A DNA stretch of 64,000 nt from Actinomycetospora endophytica (lineage in GTDB: Bacteria; Actinomycetota; Actinomycetes; Mycobacteriales; Pseudonocardiaceae), in contig NZ_JAJNDB010000004.1 in NCBI RefSeq assembly GCF_021026375.1, forward strand, positions 248,001-312,000. Direction: 5' to 3'. A model generated the notes under the pieces. The model searched no databases and was not told where the DNA came from. It saw nothing but the letters and a program-made list of their open reading frames with translations. Both the position numbers and the translations under genes were made by a program. Below are positions 27,725-35,835 of this stretch, piece after piece; the stretch's first letter is position 1, and every line of letters starts with the position of its first letter.

Positions 27725-29613
27725 CAGCGCACCCCCGTGACCACGAGGACCGCCACCAGCGCCGCCAGCGTCCCCAGAGCCACCAGCCCCTGCGCGTAGT
27801 ACTGGTGCTGCTGCCCGGTCTGCGGTCGCCGCGCCAGGTCTCCGAGGCGCCGCACGCTCGACCCGAACCCGACGACGGCGGCCGCGAGCGGGCGTTCGCC
27901 GCGCTCGGCCAGCATCCGGGCCAGCCGGGGCACCGTCGCCGCCGCCCGCGGGAGGGCGGTCCCGAGGGCCCCGTCGGCACGATCCAGCGCCCGGGCGAGT
28001 GCCAGGACCGGACGCACGACGACGGCGCGGGTCGCCGCCTCGAGCCCCAGCCAGCCGCGGGCCGCCGACGCCAGGCGGGGGAGCACGGAGGAACGTAGCC
28101 GGATCGGGTGGGTGTGCAGCGCCCAGGTCGCGACGACGGCGAACAGGGCCACCACCCCCGTCGTCACCAGCTCCCCGACGTCGGCCCGCGGCACCAGCCC
28201 GGTGAGCACCCCGACCCCGCCGACGGCCGCGGCCGGCACCGCGAGCACCACCAGCGCGACGGTGATCGCCAGCGGGACGTGGCGCCGCGGCCGGTCGCTG
28301 CCCCGGCGGATCGACGGCGAGCGGGTGGGCCGCCACACGAACCACGCGGCGCGGGTGGCGTAGACGGCGGCCACCGCCGTGGCGAGCAGCCCGGCCACCG
28401 TGAGCAGACCCGCTCCTCTGAGATCCGGGCTACCCAACGGCACCCCGTCGAGCACCGCGTCCTTGGGCCACCAGATCGACAGCGGCGGCAGCCCGGCCAG
28501 CGCCGCCGCGCCGACGGTGAACGTCACCCCGACCACCGGATGACGCCGGGCCGCCCCGCGCAGCACCGGCAACGACCGCGTCCGGAGCACCAGCAGCCAC
28601 CCGCCGGCGGCGAGGAAGAGCAGCGCCTTCACCGCCGCGTGCGCGACGAGCAGCCCGGCCGCACCCGCCGTCGCGCCCACCCCGGCGCCCAGCACCATGA
28701 GCCCGACCTGCGCGCACGTCGACGCGGCCAGCAGCTGCTTGAGGTCGCGCTGGGTCGCGGCGATCACCCCGAGCACGACGGCGGTGAGCGCGCCGACCCA
28801 GGCGACGACGCCGGCCGCCCAGCCCGTGGCCGCGAGCAGCGGGGCGACGCGGATCAGCAGCACGGCGCCCGCGGCCACCATCGTCGCCGAGTGCAGCAGC
28901 GCCGAGACCGGGCTCGGCCCGACCATCGCGCTCGACAGCCAGGGTGAGAACGGCAGCTGGGCCGACTTGCCGAGCGCGGCGACCACCAGTCCGGCGGCGA
29001 TGAGCGAGCGCCAGCCCTCCCCGGCCTGAGCGGTGGCGCCGAGCGCGAGGCCGGGTACCCCCGCGGCCAGCGCGGCACCGGTGGCGACGTAGAGCCCGAC
29101 GTCGGCGGTGCGCGTCGTCAGGAACGCGCGGGTGGCGGCCGGGCCGACGACGCGGTCGCGGCGGTCGAAAGCGATGAGCACCCAGCTCGCGGCGCCCATC
29201 ACCTCCCACGGAGCGAGCAGCGCGGGCAGCGTCGCGGCGGTGACCGTCCCGAGCATCGCGGCCAGGAAGATCAGCATCGACCCGACGAACCGGCCCTCCC
29301 GCAGCCGGGGCTCCGCCGCGGCGGCGAGCAGCACCAGGGCACCGATCACCGTGACCGTCACCGCGAGCACCGCCCCGAGACCGTCGACGGTGTACCGGAA
29401 GGTGATCTCGCCGAGCAGCGGCACGACGAGCGTCGGGGCCACCGGCGCGCGGGTCACGACCGCGGCGAGCTGGGCGGCCAGCACCGCGGTGACCACGGCG
29501 GCGACCAGCCCGGCGGCGACCACCCGCGCCCCGCCGGCCCGGGGGAAGCCGGTGACGAGCACGAGCCCGGTGAGCAGGGGGAGGGCGAGCAGCAGCGCGA
29601 GGAGCAGGGTCAT
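27724..29613 (-). CDS. nuoL: Complex I membrane subunit NuoL (antiporter-like)
   Basis: 629 residues from an ATG at 29613, overlapping the nuoK stop by 1 nt. The TM5 glutamate (APWEVMGAASWVLIAF), the TM7 lysine (AALGKSAQLPFSPWL) and the PSPVSALLHSATMV motif of NuoL are present. The C-terminus is long and Ala/Arg-rich and includes what may be the lateral helix region. NuoL is the distal proton pump of the membrane arm. Sequence upstream in the same frame (to 29769) is not part of the gene, since the family start MTLLLALLLALPLL fits at 29613. Confidence 0.93.
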   Translation of the reverse strand: MTLLLALLLALPLLTGLVLVTGFPRAGGARVVAAGLVAAVVTAVLAAQLAAVVTRAPVAPTLVVPLLGEITFRYTVDGLGAVLAVTVTVIGALVLLAAAAEPRLREGRFVGSMLIFLAAMLGTVTAATLPALLAPWEVMGAASWVLIAFDRRDRVVGPAATRAFLTTRTADVGLYVATGAALAAGVPGLALGATAQAGEGWRSLIAAGLVVAALGKSAQLPFSPWLSSAMVGPSPVSALLHSATMVAAGAVLLIRVAPLLAATGWAAGVVAWVGALTAVVLGVIAATQRDLKQLLAASTCAQVGLMVLGAGVGATAGAAGLLVAHAAVKALLFLAAGGWLLVLRTRSLPVLRGAARRHPVVGVTFTVGAAALAGLPPLSIWWPKDAVLDGVPLGSPDLRGAGLLTVAGLLATAVAAVYATRAAWFVWRPTRSPSIRRGSDRPRRHVPLAITVALVVLAVPAAAVGGVGVLTGLVPRADVGELVTTGVVALFAVVATWALHTHPIRLRSSVLPRLASAARGWLGLEAATRAVVVRPVLALARALDRADGALGTALPRAAATVPRLARMLAERGERPLAAAVVGFGSSVRRLGDLARRPQTGQQHQYYAQGLVALGTLAALVAVLVVTGVR

Positions 29614-29924
29614 TACCGCGCCAGCTCCGCGGCGTCGTCGGTGAGGTCGACGCGGCGGGCGCGGTAGAGCGCGAGCGCCACCGCGAACCCCATCGCCATC
29701 TCGACGGCCATCACGGTCACCAGGACGACGACGAGCACAGACGCGTTGCCCGGGTGCCCGCCGGACCACCAGATTCCGCCGGCCGCGAGGATCAGCCCGT
29801 TCACGACGAGCTCCAGCCCCATCATGATCATCACGATCGACTGCTGGGACAGCGCGCCGTAGACCCCGGTCGCGACGAGCGCGGCGGCGACGACGAGCAC
29901 CACCCGCAGTGTCACCTCGGTCAT
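29613..29924 (-). CDS. nuoK: Complex I membrane subunit NuoK
   Basis: 103 residues, three transmembrane segments, the normal size. The two membrane glutamates essential for coupling are conserved (GLELVVNG and AVEMAMGF). NuoK links the quinone-side and antiporter-like subunits in the proton path. It overlaps nuoJ by 4 nt and nuoL by 1 nt. The C-terminal tail RRVDLTDDAAELAR is short and soluble. Confidence 0.95.
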   Translation of the reverse strand: MTEVTLRVVLVVAAALVATGVYGALSQQSIVMIMMGLELVVNGLILAAGGIWWSGGHPGNASVLVVVLVTVMAVEMAMGFAVALALYRARRVDLTDDAAELAR

Positions 29925-30418
29925 CGCCGGCTCCCCGGGGAGACCGACAGCGCCACCGTCCCGACGATCGTCGCCAGCAGTGCCAGCCCGAGCACCGTCA
30001 TGGTCAGCATCTGCGGGCCCATGAGGTCGGCGCCGAGGGCCGTCGTCGGGTCGCCGGGTGCCGCGGGCCGCGTCGGCCAGGGGACCAGCAGGGCACCGGC
30101 GGCCAGGACGACGAACACGGCCAGCGCGATCACCCGCGACCCGGCCCGGTTGTGGACCATCGTCATCGGCTCCAGGCCGGCCGGGTTCATCATCAGCATG
30201 ACCATGAAGACCACCATGATCATCATTTCGATCGTCATCATGAGCACGACGACGATCCCGAGGTAGGCCAGCCCGAACGCCAGCAGCAGGACCGCGACCG
30301 CGACGAACGACGCGAGCAGCAGGAACGTCGCCCGCGCCATCGAGTCGACGACGAACACCGCGATCCCGGTGACGACGGCGACCGCGCCGAGCGCCGCGGC
30401 CATGATCAGCAGCGTCAT
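29921..30418 (-). CDS. nuoJ: Complex I membrane subunit NuoJ
   Basis: 165 residues from an ATG at 30418. The hydrophobic pattern and the TM3 region (LAYLGIVVVLMMTIEMMIMVVFMVMLM) identify NuoJ, whose TM3 holds the pi-bulge that switches in coupling; here TM3 is strikingly rich in methionine. The canonical YxGAI motif is altered to YLGIV. It overlaps nuoH and nuoK by 4 nt each. I call it by position as well as sequence. Confidence 0.88.
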   Translation of the reverse strand: MTLLIMAAALGAVAVVTGIAVFVVDSMARATFLLLASFVAVAVLLLAFGLAYLGIVVVLMMTIEMMIMVVFMVMLMMNPAGLEPMTMVHNRAGSRVIALAVFVVLAAGALLVPWPTRPAAPGDPTTALGADLMGPQMLTMTVLGLALLATIVGTVALSVSPGSRR

Positions 30419-31347
30419 ACGAGCACCACCACGGTGACCACCAGCGCCTGCGCCACGGCGAGCGGGATCAGCACGACCCAGGCGAGCGTCGCGAACCGCT
30501 CCATCCGCAGCACCGGCATCACCCGCCGCAGCCCGAGCAGCAGCGCCAGGACCACGAGCAGCTTGATCGCGAACCACGACCACGCCGGGCCGCTGAACGG
30601 ATCGGGCCCGGTGATCGGCGGGGGAGCACCGCCCCCGAGGAACAGCGGCACCGCCATCGCGGCCGCGGCGACCAGCAGCATCCACCGGCCCGCGTGCAGC
30701 AGGAGCCGGTCGAGCCCGGCGTGCTCCGCTCCTGCCCCGCCCGCGAGGTCGCGGCCCAGCGGCGCGGCGAAGGGTCCCCAGAACGCCATCGCCGCCGTCG
30801 AGACCAGGTACAGCAGGAACGCCACCGGCATCCACACGGCGTACCAGAGTCCGTGCTGGGCGGCGGAGATCCTCGCCGGGTCGAGGGAGCCCGCGGCGAT
30901 CGCCGGGGTGATGATCGCGAGCATGTGCGGCAGCTCGTAGGCCAGCCCGAGCGGCAGCGTCCGGTAGCCGCCGACCAGCGCGGTGACGGCGTTCGGTCCC
31001 CACCCCGCCGTCCACACCGCGAACCAGGCCAGGACCTCCATCGCGTTGAACCAGACGACCCCGACCTCGAGATCCACCGGCGCGCCCGTGCCCGGCAGGC
31101 CGACCGGGACGACGGCGAGCGCGAGGACCGCCGCGACCGGGAGCACCGTGAGCCCGATCCGGGCGAGCAGCGGATCGTCGGCCGGCGTCCGCCGCCGTTG
31201 CTTCGTCAGGAGCCGGAGGGTCTCGACGACGGGTGCCGTGGCCCGGTCCCCGCTGGTCACCGCACCTCCCGCGGCGGCGAGACCCGCGACGACGACGAGG
31301 GCGGGGGCGAGCAGGAGGAGCGGGAGGAGGGTCGCCGGGTCAGCCAT
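30415..31347 (-). CDS. nuoH: Complex I-like membrane subunit NuoH (degenerate quinone site)
   Basis: 310 residues from an ATG at 31347, with about eight transmembrane segments. The order and the segments NAMEVLAWFAVWTAGWG and LAYELPHMLAIITPAIAAGSL place it in the NuoH/HycD family. The loop of canonical NuoH with its RxGPN motif, which lines the quinone chamber, is not recognisable; the corresponding loop reads LRLLTKQRRRTPADD. This suggests that quinone reduction as in normal complex I is lost or changed. Its start lies inside the end of the nuoB/D-like gene (8-nt overlap). Confidence 0.85.
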   Translation of the reverse strand: MADPATLLPLLLLAPALVVVAGLAAAGGAVTSGDRATAPVVETLRLLTKQRRRTPADDPLLARIGLTVLPVAAVLALAVVPVGLPGTGAPVDLEVGVVWFNAMEVLAWFAVWTAGWGPNAVTALVGGYRTLPLGLAYELPHMLAIITPAIAAGSLDPARISAAQHGLWYAVWMPVAFLLYLVSTAAMAFWGPFAAPLGRDLAGGAGAEHAGLDRLLLHAGRWMLLVAAAAMAVPLFLGGGAPPPITGPDPFSGPAWSWFAIKLLVVLALLLGLRRVMPVLRMERFATLAWVVLIPLAVAQALVVTVVVLV

Positions 31348-32410
31348 GGTGCTCGTGGTGATGGTGCTCGTGTCTCTCCGCGGGGCGGAACGGCTCGACC
31401 GGACCGGCGCCGAGCGCGGTGTCGGGATCCATCGCGGCCAGGGCGAGCCGCGCGGCGCCGAGCTCGAGTCCGACGAGCGCCGCCGCGGCGCGGTGCGGGG
31501 CGGGCCGCACGGGCGGGGCGAGGCTGCCACCGAGGCCGGCCGCGAGTGCCCGGACGCGGGCCTCGACCGTCGGCTCCGGGACGGCGACGTGGTCGGTCGC
31601 CGCGAGCGGGATCCCGCCCAGGGTCCAGGCGAGCGTGCGGGACCGGGCGAGGCGGTGGCCGAAGGCGGCGAGCTCACCGGGCGCGGGCTCGCCGTCGCGC
31701 AGGGCACGGGCCCGTGCGGCGGCCCGGTCGGCGCCGGCGAGGCCGAGGACGCGGACGAGCGAGTCGAGGCGGACGTGGTCGGGTGTGTACGCGTCGCGGC
31801 GGCGGGTGACCTCGCGGGGGCCGGGGACGTCGAGGACCTCGGCGCGGGCGTCCGTGACGAGGTCGCCGGCGAGGAGGGCGTGCACGACGAGCGCGGCCGG
31901 CCAGTGGGGGAGGACCGGCCCGAGCGCGACGTGCAGTGCGTCGAGGGCGAGCCCGTCGCGGTCGTCGTCGGCGAGCCCGGCCATCACGGGCGCACCGGCC
32001 CCGCCCATGATCACCCCGGGTGGACCGTCGTTGTCGTCCGTGAGATCGACATCGGCACTGCGGGCCCACTCGACGCGATCACGGTCCGAGGAATCACCCC
32101 CGCGTGCGAGCCGCTCCTGAGCGCTGTCCAGCCCCGGCCCCAGCTCGCCGGCCGACCGGACCGTCACGAGCACCCGCGGCCGCGGCACCGTCGCCCACAC
32201 GGAGCGCACCAGCGCCGTCATGCGCCGGCCCAGCCCACCGGCCACGAGCACCACGTCGGCGTCGGCCGGGGAGTCGGCGACCGGCCAGCCACGGCGCGCG
32301 ATCTCGGACTCGGCCGCGAGCCGGACGGCGAGGAGGTCGTCGGTGACGGGGGCGGGCGCGATCGTGAGGACGTGCGGGCGCCGGGCGGCGATCCGCGGCA
32401 GCACGCTCAC
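31340..32410 (-). CDS. Degenerate NuoB/NuoD-like fusion subunit without cysteines
   Basis: 356 residues from a GTG at 32410 overlapping the nuoA stop. The first about 110 residues echo NuoB (DADVVLVAGGLGRRMTALVR, then VPRPRVLVTV), and a later part echoes NuoD/NuoC (DALHVALGPVLPHWP then VVHALLAGDLVTDA). There is no cysteine in the whole protein, so no N2 iron-sulfur cluster can form, and the NuoD quinone-site motifs are not seen. Between the two parts lies a 74-nt palindromic element read in frame. The protein ends HEHHHHEHHG, a likely metal-binding tail. It may be a structural cap for the membrane arm. The family reading is my own alignment by eye. Confidence 0.65.
   Translation of the reverse strand: MSVLPRIAARRPHVLTIAPAPVTDDLLAVRLAAESEIARRGWPVADSPADADVVLVAGGLGRRMTALVRSVWATVPRPRVLVTVRSAGELGPGLDSAQERLARGGDSSDRDRVEWARSADVDLTDDNDGPPGVIMGGAGAPVMAGLADDDRDGLALDALHVALGPVLPHWPAALVVHALLAGDLVTDARAEVLDVPGPREVTRRRDAYTPDHVRLDSLVRVLGLAGADRAAARARALRDGEPAPGELAAFGHRLARSRTLAWTLGGIPLAATDHVAVPEPTVEARVRALAAGLGGSLAPPVRPAPHRAAAALVGLELGAARLALAAMDPDTALGAGPVEPFRPAERHEHHHHEHHG
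32008..32081. repeat. 74-nt palindromic element, copy C, in frame in the nuoB/D-like gene
   Basis: Same length and TGATC...GATCA ends as the copies at 43732 and 44727. When reverse complemented, it matches the 44727 copy at 54 of 74 positions without gaps. It encodes ADVD, DN and GP in the same frame as the open reading of the other copies. It joins the NuoB-like and NuoD-like halves. Confidence 0.8.
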
Positions 32411-32757
32411 GACCACCGGAACGCCCCCTCCCGCCACGCGTAGAGGACTCCCACGAGCAGCACCCCGAGGAACGCGAACATCTCGACCGCGGCGCTCGGC
32501 CCGCTGCGCGCCAGCACGAGCGTCCACGGGTACATGAAGATCATCTCCATGTCGAAGGCGAGGAAGACCAGCGCGATCGTGGACCACCGCACGTGGAAGC
32601 GCGAGACCGCGTGCTCCACCGGGGGGAATCCACCCGAGTGCGGCCACGCGACCAGCGGCCGCCGAGACACCCGTACCAGCCATGACGCCGCGACGACCAG
32701 CCCGACCCCGACGACCGCCGCTCCGGCGACGACCGCGAGGCCGAGCAGGGCGGTCAC
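32407..32757 (-). CDS. nuoA: Complex I membrane subunit NuoA
   Basis: 116 residues, three transmembrane segments, start GTG at 32757. The family signature is clear: HVRWSTIALVFLAFDMEM followed by FMYPWTLV, with the conserved acidic pair of TM2. It overlaps the copA stop by 4 nt (GTGA) and the nuoB/D-like start by 4 nt. NuoA normally forms part of the quinone-side interface with NuoH and NuoJ. Confidence 0.94.
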   Translation of the reverse strand: MTALLGLAVVAGAAVVGVGLVVAASWLVRVSRRPLVAWPHSGGFPPVEHAVSRFHVRWSTIALVFLAFDMEMIFMYPWTLVLARSGPSAAVEMFAFLGVLLVGVLYAWREGAFRWS

Positions 32758-34982
32758 GCGCGGGCCTGCGGGGCGAACCGGCGCAGCCGCAGGCTGTTGC
32801 CGACGACGAACACGCTCGAGAACGCCATCGCGGCGCCCGCGACCATGGGGTTGAGCAGGCCGGACGCGGCGAGCGGGATCGCGGCGACGTTGTAGGCGAA
32901 CGCCCAGAACAGGTTGCTCTTGATCGTCGCCAGGGTGCGTCGCGCCAGCCGCAGGGCATCGGGAACGGCGCTGAGGTCCTCCCGGACCAGCGTCACGTCG
33001 CCGGCCTCGATCGCCGCGTCGGTGCCCGCGCCCATGGCCAGCCCGAGGTCGGCGCGGGCGAGCGCCGCGGCGTCGTTGACCCCGTCGCCCACCATCGCGA
33101 CGACGTGCCCGTCGGCCTGCAGCGCCGCGATCGCGTCGGCCTTCTGCTCGGGCAGCACCCCAGCGTGCACCTCGTCGATCCCTGCCCGGGTCGCCATGGC
33201 GCGGGCGACGGCCTCGTGGTCGCCGGTGAGCAGCACCGGCCGCACCCCGAGAGCGCGCAGCGACGCGACCGCGCCCGGCGCCGACCCGCGCAGCGTGTCG
33301 GTCACGGCCAGGACCTCGCGGGCCTCACCGCCCCACCCGACGACGACGGCCGTCGCCCCACCGGCGCGAGCCGCCTCGATCCGCGCCGAGAGCTCCGCCG
33401 GCACCGGCATCCCGCGCTCGGCCAGCAGGGCGGGGCGACCGACGACGACGTCGTGCGCCGCCTCGCCGTCGTGCACCGTCCCGGTCACGCCGAGCCCGTC
33501 GACGGTGCGCGCGCCGGTCACGGGGGGCAACGCCCCGGATCCCCGGGCGGCCTCGGTGATCGCCCGCGCGATCGGGTGGGTCGATCCGTCCTCGACCGCT
33601 CCGGCCAGCCGCAGCGCCGTCGGGTCGACCCGGTCGGGCTCGGCGAGGCGCATCACGCCGGTCGTGAGCGTGCCGGTCTTGTCGAGCACCACGGTGTCGA
33701 CCCGGCGGGTGGACTCCAGCACCTCCGGGCCCCGCAGCAGGATCCCCAGCTGGGCGCCGCGTCCGGTGCCGACCATGAGCGCGGTCGGCGTCGCGAGACC
33801 GAGCGCGCACGGGCAGGCGATCACCAGGACCGCGACGGCGGCGGTGAACGCGGCGGTCAGCCCGCCGCCGAGCAGCACCCACCCGGCGAAGGTGAGCACC
33901 GCGATCACCACGACGACCGGCACGAACACCGCCGACACCCGGTCCGCGAGCCGCTGGACCTGCGCCTTGCCGTTCTGCGCCTCGGCCACCCGGCGGGCGA
34001 TCCGCGCGAGCTGGGTGTCGGCACCGACCCGCCTCGCGCGCACCACCAGCCGCGACCCGACGGCCACCGTCGCCCCCACGACCTCGTCGCCGGGCGCCAC
34101 CTCCACCGGCACCGACTCGCCGGTCACCGTGCTCGCGTCGACCGCGCCGACCCCGTCGACGACGACGCCGTCGGTCGCCACCCGCTCCCCGGGCCGCACC
34201 ACGAACTCGTCGCCGACGACGAGCTCGTCGACCGGGACCCGGTGCTCGAGACCGTCGCGCAGCACCGCCACGTCCTTCGCCCCGAGGTCCAGCAGCGCGC
34301 GCAGGGCGGCGCCGGCGCGGCGTTTGGCCCGGGCCTCGGCGTAGCGCCCGGCGAGCACGAACGTCGTCACCGCGGCCGCGGTCTCGAGGTAGATCGCGTC
34401 GCCCGAGGTCGGCGCAAACGTGAACGGGTGCCGCATCCCGATCATTCCGGCGTCGCCGAACACCAGCGCCCAGACCGACCAGGCGAGCGCGGCGAGCGTG
34501 CCGAGCGAGATCAGCGTGTCCATCGTCGCCGCGCCGTGGCGCAGGTTCACCGCGGCCGCCCGGTGGAACCGCGCACCGCCCAGCAGGACCACCGGGGCCG
34601 CCAGGACCAGCGAGACCCACTGCCACGCGGGGAACTGCCAGGCGGGGACCATCGCCAGCGCGACGACCGGGACGGACAGCACCAGGCTCATGACGAGCCG
34701 GGTGCGCAGGACGTCGGTGTCCTCCTCGTCGTCCGCGTCGTCGGCGGCCGGCCGGGCGGCGCCGTAGCCGAGGTGCTCGACCGTGCCCACGAGGTCGTCG
34801 ACCGCCACCGAACCGGGGTGGGAGACGTGGGCGTGGGCGGTCGCGTAGTTGACGGTCGCGGTCACGCCGTCGAGCCGATTGAGCTTCTTCTCGATGCGGG
34901 CCGCGCAGGACGCACACGTCATCCCGGTGATCGCCAGCTCGGTGGTGCTGCGCCCGTCGGTGGGCACCGCGGCCGTCGTCAT
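32754..34982 (-). CDS. copA: Copper-exporting P1B-type ATPase
   Basis: 742 residues from an ATG at 34982 with GGAGG upstream. One N-terminal heavy-metal-binding domain (GMTCASC, C23/C26), eight transmembrane segments, the CPC metal-site motif ([11 protein letters not shown]), the phosphorylation motif DKTGTLT, the HP motif and GDGVND are all present: a complete Cu+ ATPase that pumps copper out of the cytosol. It is divergent from csoR, and CsoR-type operators lie between. Its stop overlaps the start of nuoA, so the copper pump is the first gene of the complex I-like operon. Confidence 0.96.
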   Translation of the reverse strand: MTTAAVPTDGRSTTELAITGMTCASCAARIEKKLNRLDGVTATVNYATAHAHVSHPGSVAVDDLVGTVEHLGYGAARPAADDADDEEDTDVLRTRLVMSLVLSVPVVALAMVPAWQFPAWQWVSLVLAAPVVLLGGARFHRAAAVNLRHGAATMDTLISLGTLAALAWSVWALVFGDAGMIGMRHPFTFAPTSGDAIYLETAAAVTTFVLAGRYAEARAKRRAGAALRALLDLGAKDVAVLRDGLEHRVPVDELVVGDEFVVRPGERVATDGVVVDGVGAVDASTVTGESVPVEVAPGDEVVGATVAVGSRLVVRARRVGADTQLARIARRVAEAQNGKAQVQRLADRVSAVFVPVVVVIAVLTFAGWVLLGGGLTAAFTAAVAVLVIACPCALGLATPTALMVGTGRGAQLGILLRGPEVLESTRRVDTVVLDKTGTLTTGVMRLAEPDRVDPTALRLAGAVEDGSTHPIARAITEAARGSGALPPVTGARTVDGLGVTGTVHDGEAAHDVVVGRPALLAERGMPVPAELSARIEAARAGGATAVVVGWGGEAREVLAVTDTLRGSAPGAVASLRALGVRPVLLTGDHEAVARAMATRAGIDEVHAGVLPEQKADAIAALQADGHVVAMVGDGVNDAAALARADLGLAMGAGTDAAIEAGDVTLVREDLSAVPDALRLARRTLATIKSNLFWAFAYNVAAIPLAASGLLNPMVAGAAMAFSSVFVVGNSLRLRRFAPQARA

Positions 34983-35012
34983 CGTCGCTCCCTCCGGTGA
35001 ACCGCACCAGGA

Positions 35013-35028
35013 ATACCCCGAGGGGGTA
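35013..35028. promoter_or_regulatory. CsoR-type operator 1 (copA side)
   Basis: ATACCCCGAGGGGGTA, a G-tract dyad of the TACCCC/GGGGTA type that CsoR repressors bind. It lies 31 nt upstream of the copA start, where it would block the copA promoter until Cu(I) releases CsoR. Confidence 0.75.
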
Positions 35029-35049
35029 CCGACGTCAACGCCCGGAGGG

Positions 35050-35066
35050 ATACCCCACCTGGGTAT
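35050..35066. promoter_or_regulatory. CsoR-type operator 2 (csoR side) overlapping a -10 element
   Basis: ATACCCCACCTGGGTAT, a second dyad of the same type. Its right end overlaps TATGAT (35064-35069), a good -10 hexamer for csoR. This suggests autoregulation. Confidence 0.7.
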
Positions 35067-35076
35067 GATGGCAAGC

Positions 35077-35391
35077 GTGACCGAGACACCGGACGAGGCC
35101 CCCGCCCCGCCGCACGGCTACTCCCCGCACAAGGAGGCGCACCTGCGGCGCCTCAAGCGGGTCGAGGGCCAGGTCCGCGGGATCGCACGGATGATCGAGG
35201 ACGACAAGTACTGCATCGACGTGCTCACCCAGGTCTCCGCGGTGAACGGCGCGCTGCAGACCCTCGCACTCTCGCTGCTCGAGGAGCACATGGGATCGTG
35301 CGTGGTCGACGCCGCGAAGGCGGGCGACGAGCAGGCCAAGGAGAAGGTCGCGGAGGCCTCGGCCGCGATCGCGCGGCTGGTGCGCTCCTAG
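35077..35391 (+). CDS. csoR: Copper-sensing repressor CsoR
   Basis: 104 residues from a GTG at 35077. This start sits 8 nt after the -10 TATGAT, so the mRNA is probably leaderless; ATG at 35065 or 35068 would fall on the promoter. The Cu(I) ligands are C46, H71 and C75 ([14 protein letters not shown]), with the same spacing as CsoR of Mycobacterium tuberculosis. The helical start [19 protein letters not shown] is the DUF156/CsoR signature. It represses copA and itself until copper is bound. Its stop overlaps the convergent small gene by 4 nt. Confidence 0.93.
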   Translation: MTETPDEAPAPPHGYSPHKEAHLRRLKRVEGQVRGIARMIEDDKYCIDVLTQVSAVNGALQTLALSLLEEHMGSCVVDAAKAGDEQAKEKVAEASAAIARLVRS

Positions 35392-35747
35392 GAGGTCAGA
35401 GCGTCGACCCGGGTGCGCAACTGGGCCGCCAGGTTCTCGACCCCGCCGAAGCGCCGGTCGACGACGAACTGGCCCAGGCACCCGAGCAGCACCGCCGGCC
35501 AGTCCATCAGGCCGACGAGGCCCGCGCCCACGAAGAGCCCGTAGAGCAGCAGGCTCTCCGGCTCGGGGGTGTGGGCGACGATCCAGGCGCGGACCGCCTC
35601 GTCGTCCCCGGCGTCCAGCGCGGCGAGCAGGTCCGGGGCCGTCTCCGGCGCACCGTGCCGCTCCGGGGGCAGGGCGGGGGCGGCGTCGGCCTCGGCCGCC
35701 CAGGCGGCCGTCCCGGTCGGGACACTCGTCAGCGCGCGGTCGGCCAT
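35388..35747 (-). CDS. Small conserved-looking protein of unknown function
   Basis: 119 residues from an ATG at 35747. The N-terminal 40 residues are Ala/Pro-rich, then a helical part ([20 protein letters not shown]), one hydrophobic stretch ([25 protein letters not shown]) and a soluble tail. I do not recognise it. It overlaps the csoR stop tail to tail and stands alone on its strand. Coding is plausible from the amphipathic pattern and codon use, but not certain. Confidence 0.5.
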   Translation of the reverse strand: MADRALTSVPTGTAAWAAEADAAPALPPERHGAPETAPDLLAALDAGDDEAVRAWIVAHTPEPESLLLYGLFVGAGLVGLMDWPAVLLGCLGQFVVDRRFGGVENLAAQLRTRVDALTS

Positions 35748-35835
35748 GCGGTCCTCCGGAAGGTCGGTGGATCAACCACGCTACCCGGCGTCCACCTCCG
35801 ATGTCCCTGCTCGAACCCGCGATGTCACCGGGCCG

